Below are positions 1-11,974 of a DNA stretch of 64,000 nt, one piece after another; positions within the stretch are counted from its first letter, which is position 1; every line of letters starts with the position of its first letter. The notes beneath the pieces were generated by a model. The model was not told the origin of the DNA and ran no database searches. It saw only the letters and a list, made by a program, of their open reading frames with translations. This stretch comes from Ovis canadensis (lineage: Eukaryota; Chordata; Mammalia; Artiodactyla; Bovidae), in NCBI RefSeq assembly GCF_042477335.2, contig NC_091255.1, positions 43,254,501 through 43,318,500 on the forward strand. The letters are read 5' to 3'. Both the position numbers and the translations under genes were made by a program.

Positions 1-1274
1 TTAACATTTTGTTGTCTGTCTTCACCTACATTTTAAATATATACTTTTTTTAAAAGCAAATTTGACATCATGTTGTTTTGTAATCTGTTTTTTTCCTCAA
101 CAATTTGCCATGAATGGCGTACCATAGAAGCTAATATTTACCTACAACTTGGTTTTCAATAAAAGGATACATGCAAAAAAAAAACAAAACCCTAAACTAA
201 ACCAAGGAGAAAAAAACACAAATTCCTTACAAGGGGCAATAATAGCCAAGACTCCATGAGGAACTGGGCTCCCTGAGAAGCCTTGCAGAGTTTGGGGAAT
301 CATAGTGATGGCAGGGAAGCTCTGGGGACCATTTTTATTGAAATTAAGCAATTTTCACTTCCTCTGAGATTACTGTTTTTTGTTGTTGTTTTTTTTAAAG
401 TTATCTTGGATTCTAATTTCAGTCTCTTAAACATTTTTAAAAGGAAAATTGGTTTTTATCAGTTTCCTGTCATCTCTTTCTGCCAAAGGGCCTAAGCACT
501 GGCTCTTAAAAGTGACATGTGTCTGTACACCCACCTATGGCTCTCCAGCAGAGCCATGCTTCTCGCGGCTGGGAGCAGGTGCCCAGCAAGCCTGCTCTGT
601 GCTGGTCTGGTCTGTGGCTTCTGCCTGATGATGGCTGTTTCAACTGAGTCCTGAGTAGACATGTCCTTGCTTTAATGCTCTTCCCACCACGCATGGTTCA
701 TCACGGTCTCAGCAACCAGGAGACAAAACAGTGTTGCCTTAAAAAAAAAAAAAAAAATCACTGGAGAGGGACACAGGCCCCTCATCCCCTGCCTGGCTAG
801 AGCTACACCTGCTCTGTTCACCCCAAAGGGCACCTCTGTGAAGCCCCAGCTTTTAAGCAGCAACACACAGCCTCCCTCCGTGGGCTCAGTGAGACCTAGA
901 AGGGCTTTGAAGGACATCATGTCACACCTTCGTTTGTTTTACAAAACAGAAACGTAACTCAGCTCTACCAGGTGAGTTTATCATCTAAACACACACCCAC
1001 ATCAGAAAGAAAAGATTAGAAATTATGCTCAAGGACAGAGTTGTTTTGTTTTGTTTTCATTTGGGAATTAGAGAACAGGACATTGGGATTCCCGAATAGG
1101 CCATCAAGAGGTCAGTTACCAGATAAAACTAAGTTTTGCAATATGAGAATGTGGTCCAGCAGGCAGGCAGAGTTCGTGTGAGCAGCGAGCTGACTTGCAC
1201 ATGGTTCAGTGTGAAGTGACAAGCTGTTCCCGTGTGTCCAGGTGCTGAGACATAGCAATAAACTCAACAAAAAA
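1..1274. other. Gene-free flank, AT-rich
   Basis: No coding exon is recognisable here. The first 150 bases are T/A-rich and resemble a very old antisense L1 3' region, but too diverged to assign. A-rich runs lie at about 174-190 and 740-757. All open frames are short and unrelated to known families. Confidence 0.5.
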
Positions 1275-1477
1275 TAAAATAAAATAACCTGATTAAAAAA
1301 TGGGCAAAGGGCTTGAATAGACATATGTACAGCAATGATATACAAATGACCAACAAGCACATGAAAAGATACTCAACATCAATAATTATTAGAGAAATCA
1401 AATCAAAACACCCACTAGGATAGCTACTATTAGAAAAAAAAGAAAAAACCTAGGGGGGAAAAAAAAACAAAACTAGA
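1275..1477 (+). mobile_element. L1 LINE fragment (ORF2 3' part)
   Basis: The text about a growing list of cells 'gggcaaagggcttgaatag' followed by 'acaagcacatgaaaagatac' is the typical L1 ORF2 C-terminal region in sense orientation. It is short, full of stops and truncated at both ends. An A-rich stretch separates it from the following BovB piece. Confidence 0.65.
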
Positions 1478-1674
1478 AACTCAGCATTAAAAGAACTAAG
1501 GTCATGGCATCTGGTCCCATCACTTCATGGCAAATAGAAGGGGAAAAAGTGGAAACCATGACCGACTATTTTGGACTTCAAAATTACTGCAGACGGTGAC
1601 TGCAGCAATGAAATTAAGAGAGGCTAACTCCTTGGAAGGAAAGTTATGACAAACCTAGACAGCATATTAAAAAG

Positions 1675-1950
1675 CTGCTGCTGCTGCTGCTAAGTCACGT
1701 CAGTCATGTCTGACTGTTTGTGACCCCACAGATGGCAGCCCACCAGGCTTGCCCGTCCCTGGGATTCTCCAGGCAAGAACACTGGAGTGGGTTGCCTTTT
1801 CCTTCCCCAGTGCGTGAAAGTGAAAAGTGAAAGTGAAGTTGCTCAGTGTCTGACTCTTAGCGACCCCATGGACTGCAGCCTACCAGGCTCCTCCGTCCAT
1901 GGGATTTTCCAGGCAAGAGTACTGGAGAGGGTCGCCAGTGCCTTCTCTGG
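1675..1950 (-). mobile_element. Bov-A2 SINE, antisense
   Basis: A dimeric Bov-A2 in reverse orientation, starting with a (CTG)n run that is the complement of the AGC tail. It is flanked by the exact 10-bp target-site duplication TATTAAAAAG at 1665-1674 and 1951-1960, which are continuous BovB sequence once the SINE is removed. Confidence 0.9.
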
Positions 1951-1986
1951 TATTAAAAAGCAGAGACATTGTAATACATTGTATAC

Positions 1987-2251
1987 TGCTAAGTCACTTC
2001 AGTCGTGTCTGACTCTGTGCAACCCCAGAGACAGCGGCCAACCAGGCTCCCCCGTCCCTGGGATTCTCCAGGCAAGAACAGTGGAGTGGGTTGCCATTTC
2101 CTTCTCCAATGCATGAAAGTGAAAAGTGAAAGTGAAGTCGCTCAGTCGTGTCCGACTCTTCACAACCCCATGGACTGCAGCCCACCAGGCTCCTCTGTCC
2201 ATGGGATTCTCCAGGCAAGAGTACTGGAGTGGGGTGCCATTGCCTTCTCTG
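1987..2251 (-). mobile_element. Bov-A2 SINE, antisense
   Basis: Second antisense Bov-A2 dimer in the cluster. It is flanked by an exact 13-bp duplication, ATACATTGTATAC, at 1974-1986 and 2252-2264. The duplicated target appears to be the tail of the neighbouring Bov-tA, so this SINE landed in another SINE. Confidence 0.88.
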
Positions 2252-2276
2252 ATACATTGTATACATTGCTGTATTA

Positions 2277-2488
2277 AAGTGAAAGTGACAGTCGCTCAGT
2301 CGTGTCCGACTCTTCACAACCCCATGGACTGTAGCCCTCCAGGCTCCTCCGTCCATGGGATTCTCCAGGCAAGAATACTGGAGTGGGTTGCCATTTCCTT
2401 CTCCAGGGGATCTTCCCGACCCAGGGATTGAACCCAGGTCTCCTGCATTGCAGGCAGACGCTTTAACCTCTGAGCCACCAAAGCAGTT
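2277..2488 (-). mobile_element. Bov-tA SINE, antisense
   Basis: Reverse-oriented Bov-tA that retains the tRNA-Glu-like head at its right end (complement seen as 'ggattgaacccaggtctcc' and 'ctctgagccacca'). It probably inserted directly into BovB; a short imperfect duplication (GACATT at 1965, GATATT at 2489) is suggestive only. Confidence 0.85.
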
Positions 2489-2554
2489 GATATTACTCAG
2501 CCAACAAAAGTCTATATAGTCAAAGCTATGGTTTTTCCAGTAGTCATGTATGGA

Positions 2555-2678
2555 GAAAGAAATGGCAACCTATTCCAGTATTCATGCCTGGAAAATCCCA
2601 TGGACTGAGGAGTCTGGTAGGCTACAGTCCATGGGGTTGCAAAGAGTCGGACACAACTGAGCGACTTCACTTTCACTT
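2555..2678 (+). mobile_element. Bov-A SINE monomer, sense
   Basis: A monomeric Bov-A unit ending in the CACTTTC tail. It is bounded by the exact 11-bp duplication TCATGTATGGA at 2544-2554 and 2679-2689, within BovB coding sequence. Confidence 0.9.
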
Positions 2679-2913
2679 TCATGTATGGATGTGAGAGTTG
2701 GACCATAAAGATAGCTGAGCGCTGAAGAATTGATGCTTTGAAACTGTGGTGCTGGAGAAGACTCTTGAGAGTCCTTTATACTGCAAGGAGATCAAACCAG
2801 TCAATCGTAAAGGAAATCAGTCTTAAATATTCATTGAAGGACTGATGCTGAAGCTGAAGCCCCGATAGTTTGGCCACCTGATGTGAGAGCCGACTTATTG
2901 GAAAAGACCCTGA

Positions 2914-3560
2914 TGGTGCATTCCCTCCCTACCTGAAGGCCCTGGGGGCTCCCAGTCTCGCCACTCCTCTGGCAAGTGGTTCTTATAACGAGTACAAGAC
3001 ACACCTCAGCAATAACCATCAGGGAACTTTGCAAAAACAAGGTTTATTACTAACAAGTCTTGGAAGGTACATGGCACACCCAGGGCCACCCAGCAAGATA
3101 GGAGAGAGAGAGGGGCACAGATCTGGGGTTCTACCTTTACTGGGGTGGAGAGTGGAGTACCTAAAATTTTGTAAGTTTAGTCTTTGTTGATGAATTTAAA
3201 ACATAAGAACAAGAGTTGGTGTGTTGGAAAGGAAAAATGGGGTCCCTCAAACAGGCAGTTATCTGGGTCATCCAGGGCTTTCTGACTGGAGACTTGATGG
3301 GTGAAGCGGCCTGGCTCTTCATCTGCTTGTGTAGCTGGTAACTGTGTCACACAGCTGGCGGTATGTTTATTCGAGATGGATGTCTCTGAATTGGCAATCA
3401 AAAGCTTATTGTCCAGGCACTCTCTTTATAGCAGGGATGGTGACTGCTATTAACACCTGGGGACCTATTTCTAATCGGTCTCTAAGGCCTGTTCCTGGGG
3501 GTCTTCTGAGAAATCTTTTATTATCCATAGAATCAACCCAAGGTATCAGCAGCAGGACCA
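2914..3560 (-). mobile_element. Probable solo LTR of an endogenous retrovirus, antisense
   Basis: Immediately after the BovB break the sequence changes to LTR-like text. On the minus strand there is an AATAAA signal at 3043-3048 followed by a short U5-like region that ends in CA at about 2914. No retroviral genes flank it. The right boundary is a guess because no clear terminal TG or duplication could be paired. It could instead be another repeat class. Confidence 0.45.
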
Positions 3561-4339
3561 CATGTCAGCAGGGCCCTGGGCTCCCCTCTTCCAGCCCGAG
3601 GTTAGCTTTCGTGGCTCACTCAGGCTACACAGTGACAACCAGACCTACTTTCTGGGATGACTTGTGGCCTTGCAGATGTTAAACTTAGCTGTGAGTCCTG
3701 GTTGGGCCTGGCCACCTACACTCTGGGCTACTGACATATAGAACAGTGACCCACGGGCCCCTGTGTCCCTCCAGAGAGCAGACCTTGTCTGTATCTTTGT
3801 GGACAAAGCACCAACTCCCCGGACACCTGGTGAACTAGCAGGCTGACTCCCAGGAGGCCCCACCCCATCTGCTTCAGGGCCAAGCACTTCACAGGTTCCC
3901 AGAACATGGCAGAACTTCCATTCTCCTTCCTCACCAGCAAGGTGTCTCCTGGAACCTTGGGTGATGGCCCTGATCTGCGCTCTACCCTTGGTTCTCGCGA
4001 GGTCTCTGCAAAGCTAAGGTGGTTTTGTTAACTTGCCTGAGAATGGGGCCAAGGGCCAGAGGCCAGGCCACAACCCCATGACGGCCCTTACCAGTCCTCA
4101 GTCTTCTTTCCCCATTTCCGGCCACGTTGGAATGTGCTCTGGCTTCTGACGTCCAGCCTTGCGAGGACACTCATAGGGAGGTTGTTGCTGCTGTCATTTA
4201 AAAAGTCCTTTTCTTCTCCATCTGTTCCTCAGGGATCATCCTGCTGACGGGGTCAGGCCCAGGGTGGTTCCCTGAGAGAGAGAGTCAGTCGGTTTCTGCT
4301 TTTGGAGAGAGGTTTTTGGGTGTGTGTCTTTTTAATAGT
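3561..4339. other. Gene-free, mostly unique sequence
   Basis: No recognisable exon, RNA gene or clear repeat. Open frames on both strands here look like chance frames in moderately GC-rich DNA. Part of it may still belong to the preceding LTR-like element. Confidence 0.4.
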
Positions 4340-4490
4340 TTTAAGCCATTTGCTCATTTTATTAGTTTTATGTATATATTTTTGCCACGCCTTAATGTGA
4401 AATCTTAGTTCCCTGACCAGGGATGGAACCCACACCCCCTGCATGGAAGCGCAGAGTCTCACTGGACCACGAGGGACGTCTCTGGAGGGA
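4340..4490 (-). mobile_element. CHR-type SINE, antisense
   Basis: Reverse CHR (tRNA-Glu-derived) SINE, recognisable from 'ttagttccctgaccaggg', the tRNA-like box B region, and the 'ggaccacgagggacgtc' head at the right. Confidence 0.8.
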
Positions 4491-6429
4491 GTTTCCCCAA
4501 AGCATCCCAATTCCTGTTTGGACCCTCCTCAGACCGAGCTGGAGTCTGCCTGCCAGGAATGAGCAGAGCATTGTAGACAAAGTGCAGTTGGCACCCCTCC
4601 TGCAAGACATTTTCTTCCTTCTCTAAATCCAAATTTTTTTTCTAATAAAGGAGGATTGGAAGAAAAAGGGTCTCAATGTAAATAGATTTAATAGACACCT
4701 GTTGGCTTCGGCTGGGCAGGTTTTCCCATTTGCTCTTTAGAGCTTCCCTGAGGAAAATACCCAAGGCTTCCTGAGCTAGGTAACACCTGGGAGCCAGTTT
4801 CATGCAGGGATGTGATGAGAATTACATTATTGAGAATGAGATAGAGAAAATCTCCGGGAGAACATCAGGAGTGTTTTAAGGCTCCTGAAACGAAGGCATA
4901 GTCCTGGCGGTCAAGCCACCGCCCGAGCTGCACCCAGGAGAGCTCGGAGTTGGCCAGGGAGGTAGGCTCAGTCCATCCTGAGGCCCAGGAGGAGGCCCTG
5001 CTAGGAGAGAGGCCCCCACTAAAGGCCCAGGAGGGGACCTGACAGAGGTGGAAAGCTGGGCGGAGCTATGCCTCCAAGCAGCCCACCCACGCTCACCCCT
5101 TGGACACACCCCTGTTTCTAACACCAGTGACTCTAGCTGGACCCCGCGGGTCAGGGACACTTGAGGCTGCTGCAAACTGGCCACTCCTCCTGCTGGCCTG
5201 CGAGCTTCCTGAGCTCTGGCACCTCCTGCTGCAGGTCCCTGGCCCTCCAGGGGCTCCAGGGGTTCCTCCACAACACCTGCTCCAGGGACTTCAGTGATGC
5301 TGAACTCATGAGTCAACATGCTAGGCAGTCACTTTCTCCCAAACTCCCCAACATATCACTATCTGCACTAAGTGCTGAACACTGCGGTAGATGCGGGGAG
5401 GACACAGAACAAAGATGGGGTTCTGGCTCCTGGAGCCCGCCCTCCCTGCTTCCACCAGGCCTGGGTGTGCGGCAGTGGCTCTCAGGGGAGTGGGTGCAGG
5501 CCACACAGGGACCCTTTGGTGCTGGGTCACTTTCTGCTCACAGAGGACCTCCCAGACACCCCACAAATACCTCGCCTTTGTCTCTCCCACTGCACCCATG
5601 GGAGGAGGCAGCTGGACAAAGGAGATTCAGGAATTGACCTGAATCTACATGACTAATAAATAAAATGAGCCCTTGTCGGCTTCCTGTCTGTGGAGAAAAA
5701 ATGAGGACAGTTCCTTCTAAAGATTTGCTTTGCTCTGAAAAACCCCATGAAATTAGTGTTTTTCTGTAATTGGGGCAGTCACAATAGAACAGCGCAGCAC
5801 TGCCTGCCCTCTGCTCCCCGCTTGCGTTTGAATGAGGCCCGTCTGTCTGGCCCCTGGTTGGGATTCAGGGGAAACTGGGTTTCTGAGGCTGCGTGAGTAG
5901 GATGGGGAAGGCAGCTGTGCAGACAGCCCTCGGTCCCCCATTCTGACCCAGTTAGCAGCACAGGACCAGGAACAACCCCACAGGGAACCTGGGGGCACCC
6001 CGTGGGCTGAAGGAGTGTCACCGGGGTCCCTGGAACCTGCACCTGCAAAGGAAACCCAAATGGGAAAGGGGACAGGTGACACGCCACCCCCACCACAGGG
6101 ACACACCCCTGTCACATCCTTCGTTCCCAGAGTTTCAGGCGTGAATAGGTCTCCACCTATCTAGTTCTCAGCCCCTGCCCCGGGCTATGGCTGGAGGGTT
6201 CTCCAGGCCTGATCTACAGTACTGACATCTGGGTCAGGAACCCTGATGCTGCAAATCCTTGCATGGAGGGAAGGGTCACACCCAGAACTCCGGTCTGAGA
6301 TAACACTTGGCAGGGCCTCCGGGCTTGACTAGGCTGCTCGGTGCTAAACAAGTAGCCACATTCTAAGCCTCTAGGCAGACAGATCTTCTAGATACATGAT
6401 CTTTAGTTTAATCTTCGAAAAATTTACAT
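4491..6429. other. Gene-free, mostly unique sequence
   Basis: GC-moderate sequence with several overlapping open frames of 60-160 codons, none resembling a known protein and none with convincing splice-site support. No RNA gene seen. Confidence 0.4.
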
Positions 6430-6560
6430 TCAGGGAACTTCCCTGGTAGTCTAGTGGCTAAGACTCCACGCTCCCATTGAAAGGGGCTCAGGTTTGATCC
6501 CTAGTCTGGGATATAGATCTCACATGCCACAACTAAGACCCAGCATGGCGACCCCTGAAA
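6430..6560 (+). mobile_element. CHR-type SINE, sense
   Basis: Sense CHR SINE: 'acttccctggtagtctagtg' head, tRNA-like 'ggtttgatccctagtctggg' and the downstream 'cacatgccacaactaagacc'. Confidence 0.85.
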
Positions 6561-7109
6561 AAATCTACACTCAGTGACCAGTCTGCTTCTAGCCATGCAT
6601 TGTTCTAGGTGTGAGGGGTACAGCAAGCAGCAGGAAGATGCTCAAGAAGTCTTGGTCTTTGCATAATTTCCAAAAGGGGAGGAGAGAGGCATCATGTAAC
6701 AAAACAGCATCAGATGGCTAAACTATCAGCTTTGATTTCCAGCTGCACCCTTGGGTTGCCCCCGGCATCTATGTTCTTCCACACCAGTAGCAGCCCAGGC
6801 TTCCCTGTGTGCGTGGTAACTTGAAACACAGACTTCATTTCCCAAGGCCTCTCTTTCTGCTAGTGAAGCGACTAATTTGCGGCCAATGGGATGTAAGCTG
6901 AAGTCATACGCGAAGGCACAGGACATGACCTTCCTCCCTTTCCTCCTTTTGGCTTCCTGGATTGTGGCTGGAGCTCCAGCATGTGGTTTGGACTATGAAG
7001 AGAAAAATAAACTAGTTTGATAAACTGTTTATGAGTCTTTGGGGTTTTATTTCTGTTATTCACAGCTGAACTTAATCTGAACTACTTTCGTTGCCTTTAC
7101 TAATTCATT
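6561..7109. other. Gene-free; possible ancient repeat
   Basis: No exon visible. The stretch at about 6740-7010, including 'ggctggagctccagcatgtg', has the texture of an ancient interspersed repeat, but the family could not be named. Confidence 0.3.
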
Positions 7110-7215
7110 CCCTCTTAATAACTGTGTAATTTTGAGCAACTGGCTCAAGACTTCTGAGGTTTCTTTACCTCGGCAATAAAGCAGAATACATTGTAGTGCC
7201 CACTTCACAGGGCTG
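7110..7215 (+). repeat. MIR SINE, diverged
   Basis: Core MIR text in sense orientation: '(t)gtgtaattttgagcaac' followed by 'cttctgaggtttctttacct' and 'cccacttcacagggctg', matching the MIR pattern of leukocyte-like 'tgtgtgaccttgggcaag ... cctcatctgtaaaatgg'. Confidence 0.55.
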
Positions 7216-8099
7216 CACAAGCCAGTGGCTTTCACCTGAGCCAGTGGCCTGAGGTGCAGCAGTTACCCGGAGGTCATTAAAGCACGGAGCACTGAGCCCC
7301 ACGGGCAGAACTGATTCAATGGGAACTCAGAGATGTTAACTTGTACAAATCCTCAGACACCGCTGCTGGTCAGAGACTGTACTATAACTACAGCCCACAT
7401 AAGCACCAAGGTCACAAAGCCTCCCAGAAGGGACACAAGAGAGGTCCAGATTGCACCCCCAGGGGCAGCACCCTGTGACCTCTCACCTCTGTGCCTCTCC
7501 TGGGCCTCTGGGGCCCCAACCCCTGATTTCTGGAAGAGTGAGCCTAATTTAGACGCCGAGTGCAGAGGGCTGCGATGGGAGGCTTGGGGACCATCCCTAG
7601 GGCAACCTCTGCCCACTCCTCACCTGTGGTGAAGTGGCCTCCACTCTGATGAGTCATGGGGTGGCTCGGGTTGCTTGGCAGTGAGCACCACCTTCCAGGC
7701 CCCCCTTCTGCCTGATACAAATACAGATGAAGATGTAACATGCCCCCAAAGCCCCCCAAAAGACCCCAAAGCCAAAACTAAAAACCAGAACTCAACCTAG
7801 GGGCGGGGACCACCCACGTGAATAGTGCTCACATGTGTCGCCCTACTGCCTGCAATGGCCAAAGCTGGGCAAGCCCTGACCCAGGGCTCCTCGACAGTGA
7901 GCAGGGTAGAGGCGCACTCTGGACACACACCCCTGTACTTGGAAAGTCTCCCTTGCCCAGGAGTCCTTTTGAGGTCAGGTCGCCCCCTCTCCGCTGGTCA
8001 GCAGAGCCCACCTCTTGTGTATGGGGTTCTGGGCACCAGCTGACACCACGAACCCCTCCCCCTCCCCAGCCGCTCCAGCATCATCAAGGGAGTGATTGT

Positions 8100-8240
8100 T
8101 CACTGCCAAAGGCTTTACCAAGAGGTATGACCTTGGGCAAGGGGCCGCACCTCTCTGAGCCTCAGGTTCCTACTCTGTGAAATGGGGGTTACCATGGTCT
8201 ATACCCTGCATCGATCCAGGTGCTTACTATAGGCAACAGA
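8100..8240 (+). repeat. MIR SINE, sense
   Basis: Well-preserved MIR core: 'tgaccttgggcaagg', 'ctctctgagcctcagg' and 'ctctgtgaaatgggg'. Confidence 0.7.
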
Positions 8241-8282
8241 GAGTTGATTAGCTGTTATTTAAGCAGAAATGCATTTCCAAAG

Positions 8283-8440
8283 AGGATACTGAGGGAAATC
8301 TCTCATGATCCAAATGGCTAAGACTCTACGCTCCCAATGCAGGCACCCAGGTTCAACACCTGGTCGGGGCACTTGATCCTGATTGCCGCAACTAAGACCC
8401 GGTGCAGCCAAACAAGTACGTAAAATAAATGCACATGGAA
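8283..8440 (+). mobile_element. CHR-type SINE, sense, diverged
   Basis: Shows 'ctaagactctacgctcccaa', the tRNA-like box B region and 'gccgcaactaagacccggtg', then an A-rich tail. Confidence 0.8.
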
Positions 8441-9009
8441 AGGATGTCGACACAGGAGACTTCCATGGAGCCCCTCGGGGTGGCTCTTCTCCACAAGGCA
8501 GGTGGTTGCCCAGGTTCCTCTAGAGAGTCTGATCTGGTGGGAGGCCCAAACACTGCCACTGTTACTTTTTAAGCTTCCCAAGTATCTCCAAGGTGAGTCG
8601 AGGTTGAAAACTACTGCCCTGAATCTTGGTGTTTGGATCCTGGAAACTTTTTAGAGGGAAGTATTGAAATGCTCTAACTGCCCCAGAGCCTGCAGAGTTT
8701 CTGTCCAAATTCAGGGCTGCCACCCCAGCTTTAGAGCAACTGAAATACAGTCCTCGAGGCTGAGCAGACTCGGCCAGATGCCTTGTTTAAAAAGCCCGCG
8801 TTTGAGGGGCACATAAGCAGTTAAAATCTGACTCAGTCCCCTGCATCATGATTGCTGTAAACAATCTCCAGACAAGATGGAGAGGAACAAACCACACAGT
8901 GCTTTCGAATGCCTGGCTGGTTCCGACGGTCCGGTGACCAGCCAACCACGCAGGACCAGTGCCTGCAGTCTGGACTGTATTTTGGCTTCAAGGAGCATTA
9001 AAAAGAAAC

Positions 9010-9180
9010 AAGGAGAGGACTGCCCTGGTGGTCCAGGGGCTGGGACTCTGTGCTCTCAATTCAGGGAGCCTGGATTCTATCCCTGGTCAGGGAACTAGAT
9101 CCCACATGCCACAACTAAGGCCAGGTACAGCTGGATAAATAAATAAATAATAAATATTAAAAACAATTTTAAAAAGGAAA
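9010..9180 (+). mobile_element. CHR-type SINE, sense
   Basis: Head 'gactgccctggtggtccagg', 'ccctggtcagggaactagat' and 'cacatgccacaactaagg', ending in a (TAAA)n-rich tail at 9136-9165. Confidence 0.88.
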
Positions 9181-9829
9181 CAAGGAAATGAGGAGGAACA
9201 GAGCTGAGGTCACTGGAACTGGGGACCAGCCAGGTTACTGCTTCTTCTTGGGTCACTCTTGGCTGTTTTTCCTTCCCTGTCTGGGAAGGCGTGCGTGGCC
9301 ACAGCTTCCTGTGGCTGCCACAACAAATGACTACAAACTGGGGGCTTCCAAGGACCCAGATTTGTTCCCTGTCTGAAATCAAGGTGGTCCCGGGGCAGTG
9401 TGCCCTCTGAGAGCGCCTGGCAGCTGCGGCCGCTGCCATTGGCCTGGTGTGTGCGTCCGTGCCTCTGCTGTCTCTGACCTGTGCACACCAGTGCGGTTAG
9501 GAGCCTGCCGGGGAATCCATGGGCTCACACCTTGAGATCCCTTGTCGTCTGCAGAAACCTCGTTTCCAAGTAAAGTCGCCATCCCAGGCTCGGTGATGAG
9601 ACACACCTTGGGGACCCGCTGCCGCGTTTGTTCAAAGTGTGTTTCTACGTGGAGCCCGCACTGGTTCAGGGTTCCGAAACCAAAAGCATGCTTTGACCCA
9701 GCTCTGGATTCCAGATTTGGGTAAAAACATCAGCTCCAAAGAGCCCCTGCTCAGCCGAGGCCCTGATTCTCAATCCCTGCTTCTCCTTCTCCATGGATAA
9801 AATACAACAGTCGGGGGTAGGGGAGTGGT
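9181..9829. other. Gene-free; possible old repeat
   Basis: No exon recognised. About 9310-9480 ('ctgccacaacaaatgactac' and following) has the appearance of an old interspersed repeat that I could not assign to a family with confidence. Confidence 0.35.
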
Positions 9830-9930
9830 CATCTAAAGTTATGTAAAATGCAGATTCCAACTAGTGGGCCTAGGGTAGGGCCTGACCCGTCTGCACTTCT
9901 AAGGAGCTCCCAGGTCTCTACCGGTCCAAG
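9830..9930. repeat. MER5-like DNA transposon remnant
   Basis: 'aaaatgcagattccaactag', 'agggcctgacccgtctgcac' and 'ttctaaggagctcccag' follow the pattern of the non-autonomous hAT element MER5. Confidence 0.5.
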
Positions 9931-11974
9931 GTCCACAATGAGAAGCAAGCCTCTGGTGAATATGAGAAACACCAGGTCCCCCCCGCTGTACCACCCACCT
10001 AGCCCACATCCAGGACGGTGCATGCTGGCAGCCTTTGTCACCTTCCAAGAACCCGGTCCAGAAGCCCCCACCCCAGGCCCAGGAGCAAGGCTATGGTGCC
10101 ACCGTCAGGAATTCCAGTGGAGCCCACAACTTTCCCGGAAAATCTGTGCTCTTCCCACTCGTCCCCTCTTTCCTGCCCTCTGACGAGTCCACAGTCCTCT
10201 ACTCAAGCCAGACCCAGCCTGCCCACTGCCCCCTCACCCACCTGTGGGGCCCACAGGGTGCCCCTCCCTCCCACCAGCCTGGGTGCAGCAAGGTGACAGA
10301 CACAGGGACAGCAAGGAGAACGGGAAGAGGCTGGAGATGGGACGTGGCTCCAGAAAACCACGTGCTTCCTCCGCTGTGTGAGGTGAGCACCTCGCCTGCG
10401 GCCAGTGCACATGTCCTTCCCGGCGGGCGGCATGGTGGCCAGTGGTGCAGGGGTCCCAGGAAGGAGACTCCTGCTTCCGTCCACCCCCTGGGCCGAGAAG
10501 GAGCCGGGAGAAGGGCGAGCTGAACAGGGCTGTGATGACACCACCCTCCCCTCATTCAGCCAATGGCAGCCCATAGCCAGTGTAGACGTGTCCCCTCTGG
10601 ACTGACCAGGCGCCGAGACACTTCAGAATTGTGCCCCGTGTGCTTTTGAGCTTGAAGTCGCTCACGCAAACATGAGAGGGAAACAATTAAAACAACCTTG
10701 GACACATTTTAACTTGACCCCCACTGTGTGCAGCCGTCTCTCCCCTCAATTTGACGTTAGATGGGAGGGCCAGGCATCGATATGATCTATAAACAAGGCG
10801 AATTCCTCTGGGAGAAGGTCACGCTCCGTGGACGGGATGCTTATTCGAGGTTCGCTGCCCCAGCCTTGACCTTCCCCGTCTCTCTGTTTACACTGGGCCC
10901 TGGAAGGGCCTGCCTACTGCTTGGCTGATGTCAACAGCGACCTTCCAGGAAGGCCTGGAAACCAGGCATCTGTGGATAGCTTACCTCGGCCCTTTCCTGC
11001 TCCCCAGCACCCTGCCTCCTCCAGCGAGGAAGTAGCTATTTGGGGCAGGGAAATGAGATGGCAGAACTGTCCCTTTGAGATCAACTCAGTGCTCTGTGGC
11101 TCCCTGGATAATGGTCCTGTGCGTCCAGCCCATCCTCCAGTGAGTTTCAGGCAGAAGGAGGGAAAGGGGGAGAGGATGGGTCCTGGTGGTTAGTTATCCT
11201 GGTATGAGGCTGGACTGGCCCAGTTGGGGACAGACACCGACAGGAGACCAAGTTTACAGAGGGAGTCACTCCTGGAAGTGATGAGCTCCCCATCAGAGAA
11301 GGTATGCAAGCAGAGACGGATGTGAGTGTGGGGATGGAAGTGGACTATTACTGTTTTCAAATGAGTCTCCTCACAGCTCTGTTTCCTCTCCCTGCCCACC
11401 ACCCACGAGGCCCAGGAGCTGCCCTGCTCACAGCCAAGCTCCAGGAAAGAACCAGAGATGAAGGGAGTCCTGTGGACACTGTGGAGCCTGGAGCCAGTGG
11501 CCACGAGACCAGTGTGAGCTGAGGCTTCTGTCTTGCAGGGTCCTGGCTAGTACCCTGAGCAAGTACTAAATTGTGTGGCATTTCTTTTGAAGACTGTGGC
11601 TCAGCGATGAGAGAGAAGCTAGATGGAGCACTTTAGAATTTCCTGGTGCTCATAGTGCTCATAGTGGGTGAGAACATTTGGACCATCCAGGAAGAGAAGG
11701 ACACATAGGTGCTGCCACAGGATGGGGGATGTGCCCTCTTGGGGTTCTTTGTGAGGCTGGTGTGGGCTCCCCGGTGATGGCAGGGGTATAGGAGGGTGAG
11801 GGAGACTCATTGGGAAATGAAAGTTGAGCTGTAACCAGGAGGCTTGGAGAGCCAGAGCGCATGGAGACTTGAGCACCTGGATCTAGCTGTGCCTAAAGCT
11901 GTTGAGGTCCATCCTTGTTCTCTCCTATGAGGTGGGGCAGTAAATCCCTTTTTGAGAGGATTGCTTGTTTGTGC
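9931..11974. other. Gene-free, unique sequence
   Basis: No coding exon, RNA gene or strong repeat. Several open frames of 90-160 codons lie on both strands at 10,018-10,574, but they overlap one another and match no family. The segment at about 10,610-10,880 looks less repeat-like than its surroundings and is listed as a finding. Confidence 0.4.

Larger units (their letters stand above)
1478..2913 (+). mobile_element. BovB (RTE) LINE fragment with nested SINEs
   Basis: Sense BovB sequence is seen in pieces at 1478-1674, 1951-1970, about 2489-2554 and 2690-2913. These cover the region after the reverse transcriptase active site and part of the 3' end. The pieces are separated by four Bov SINE insertions, two or three of which have readable target-site duplications. 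The BovB sequence stops abruptly near 2913, where LTR-like sequence begins; the expected BovB tail is not seen beyond that. Confidence 0.85.

Noticed and set aside
1787-2431. Open frames on both strands around 2 kb
   Set aside because: All are Bov-A2 or Bov-tA SINE translations, which recur at every copy in the window.
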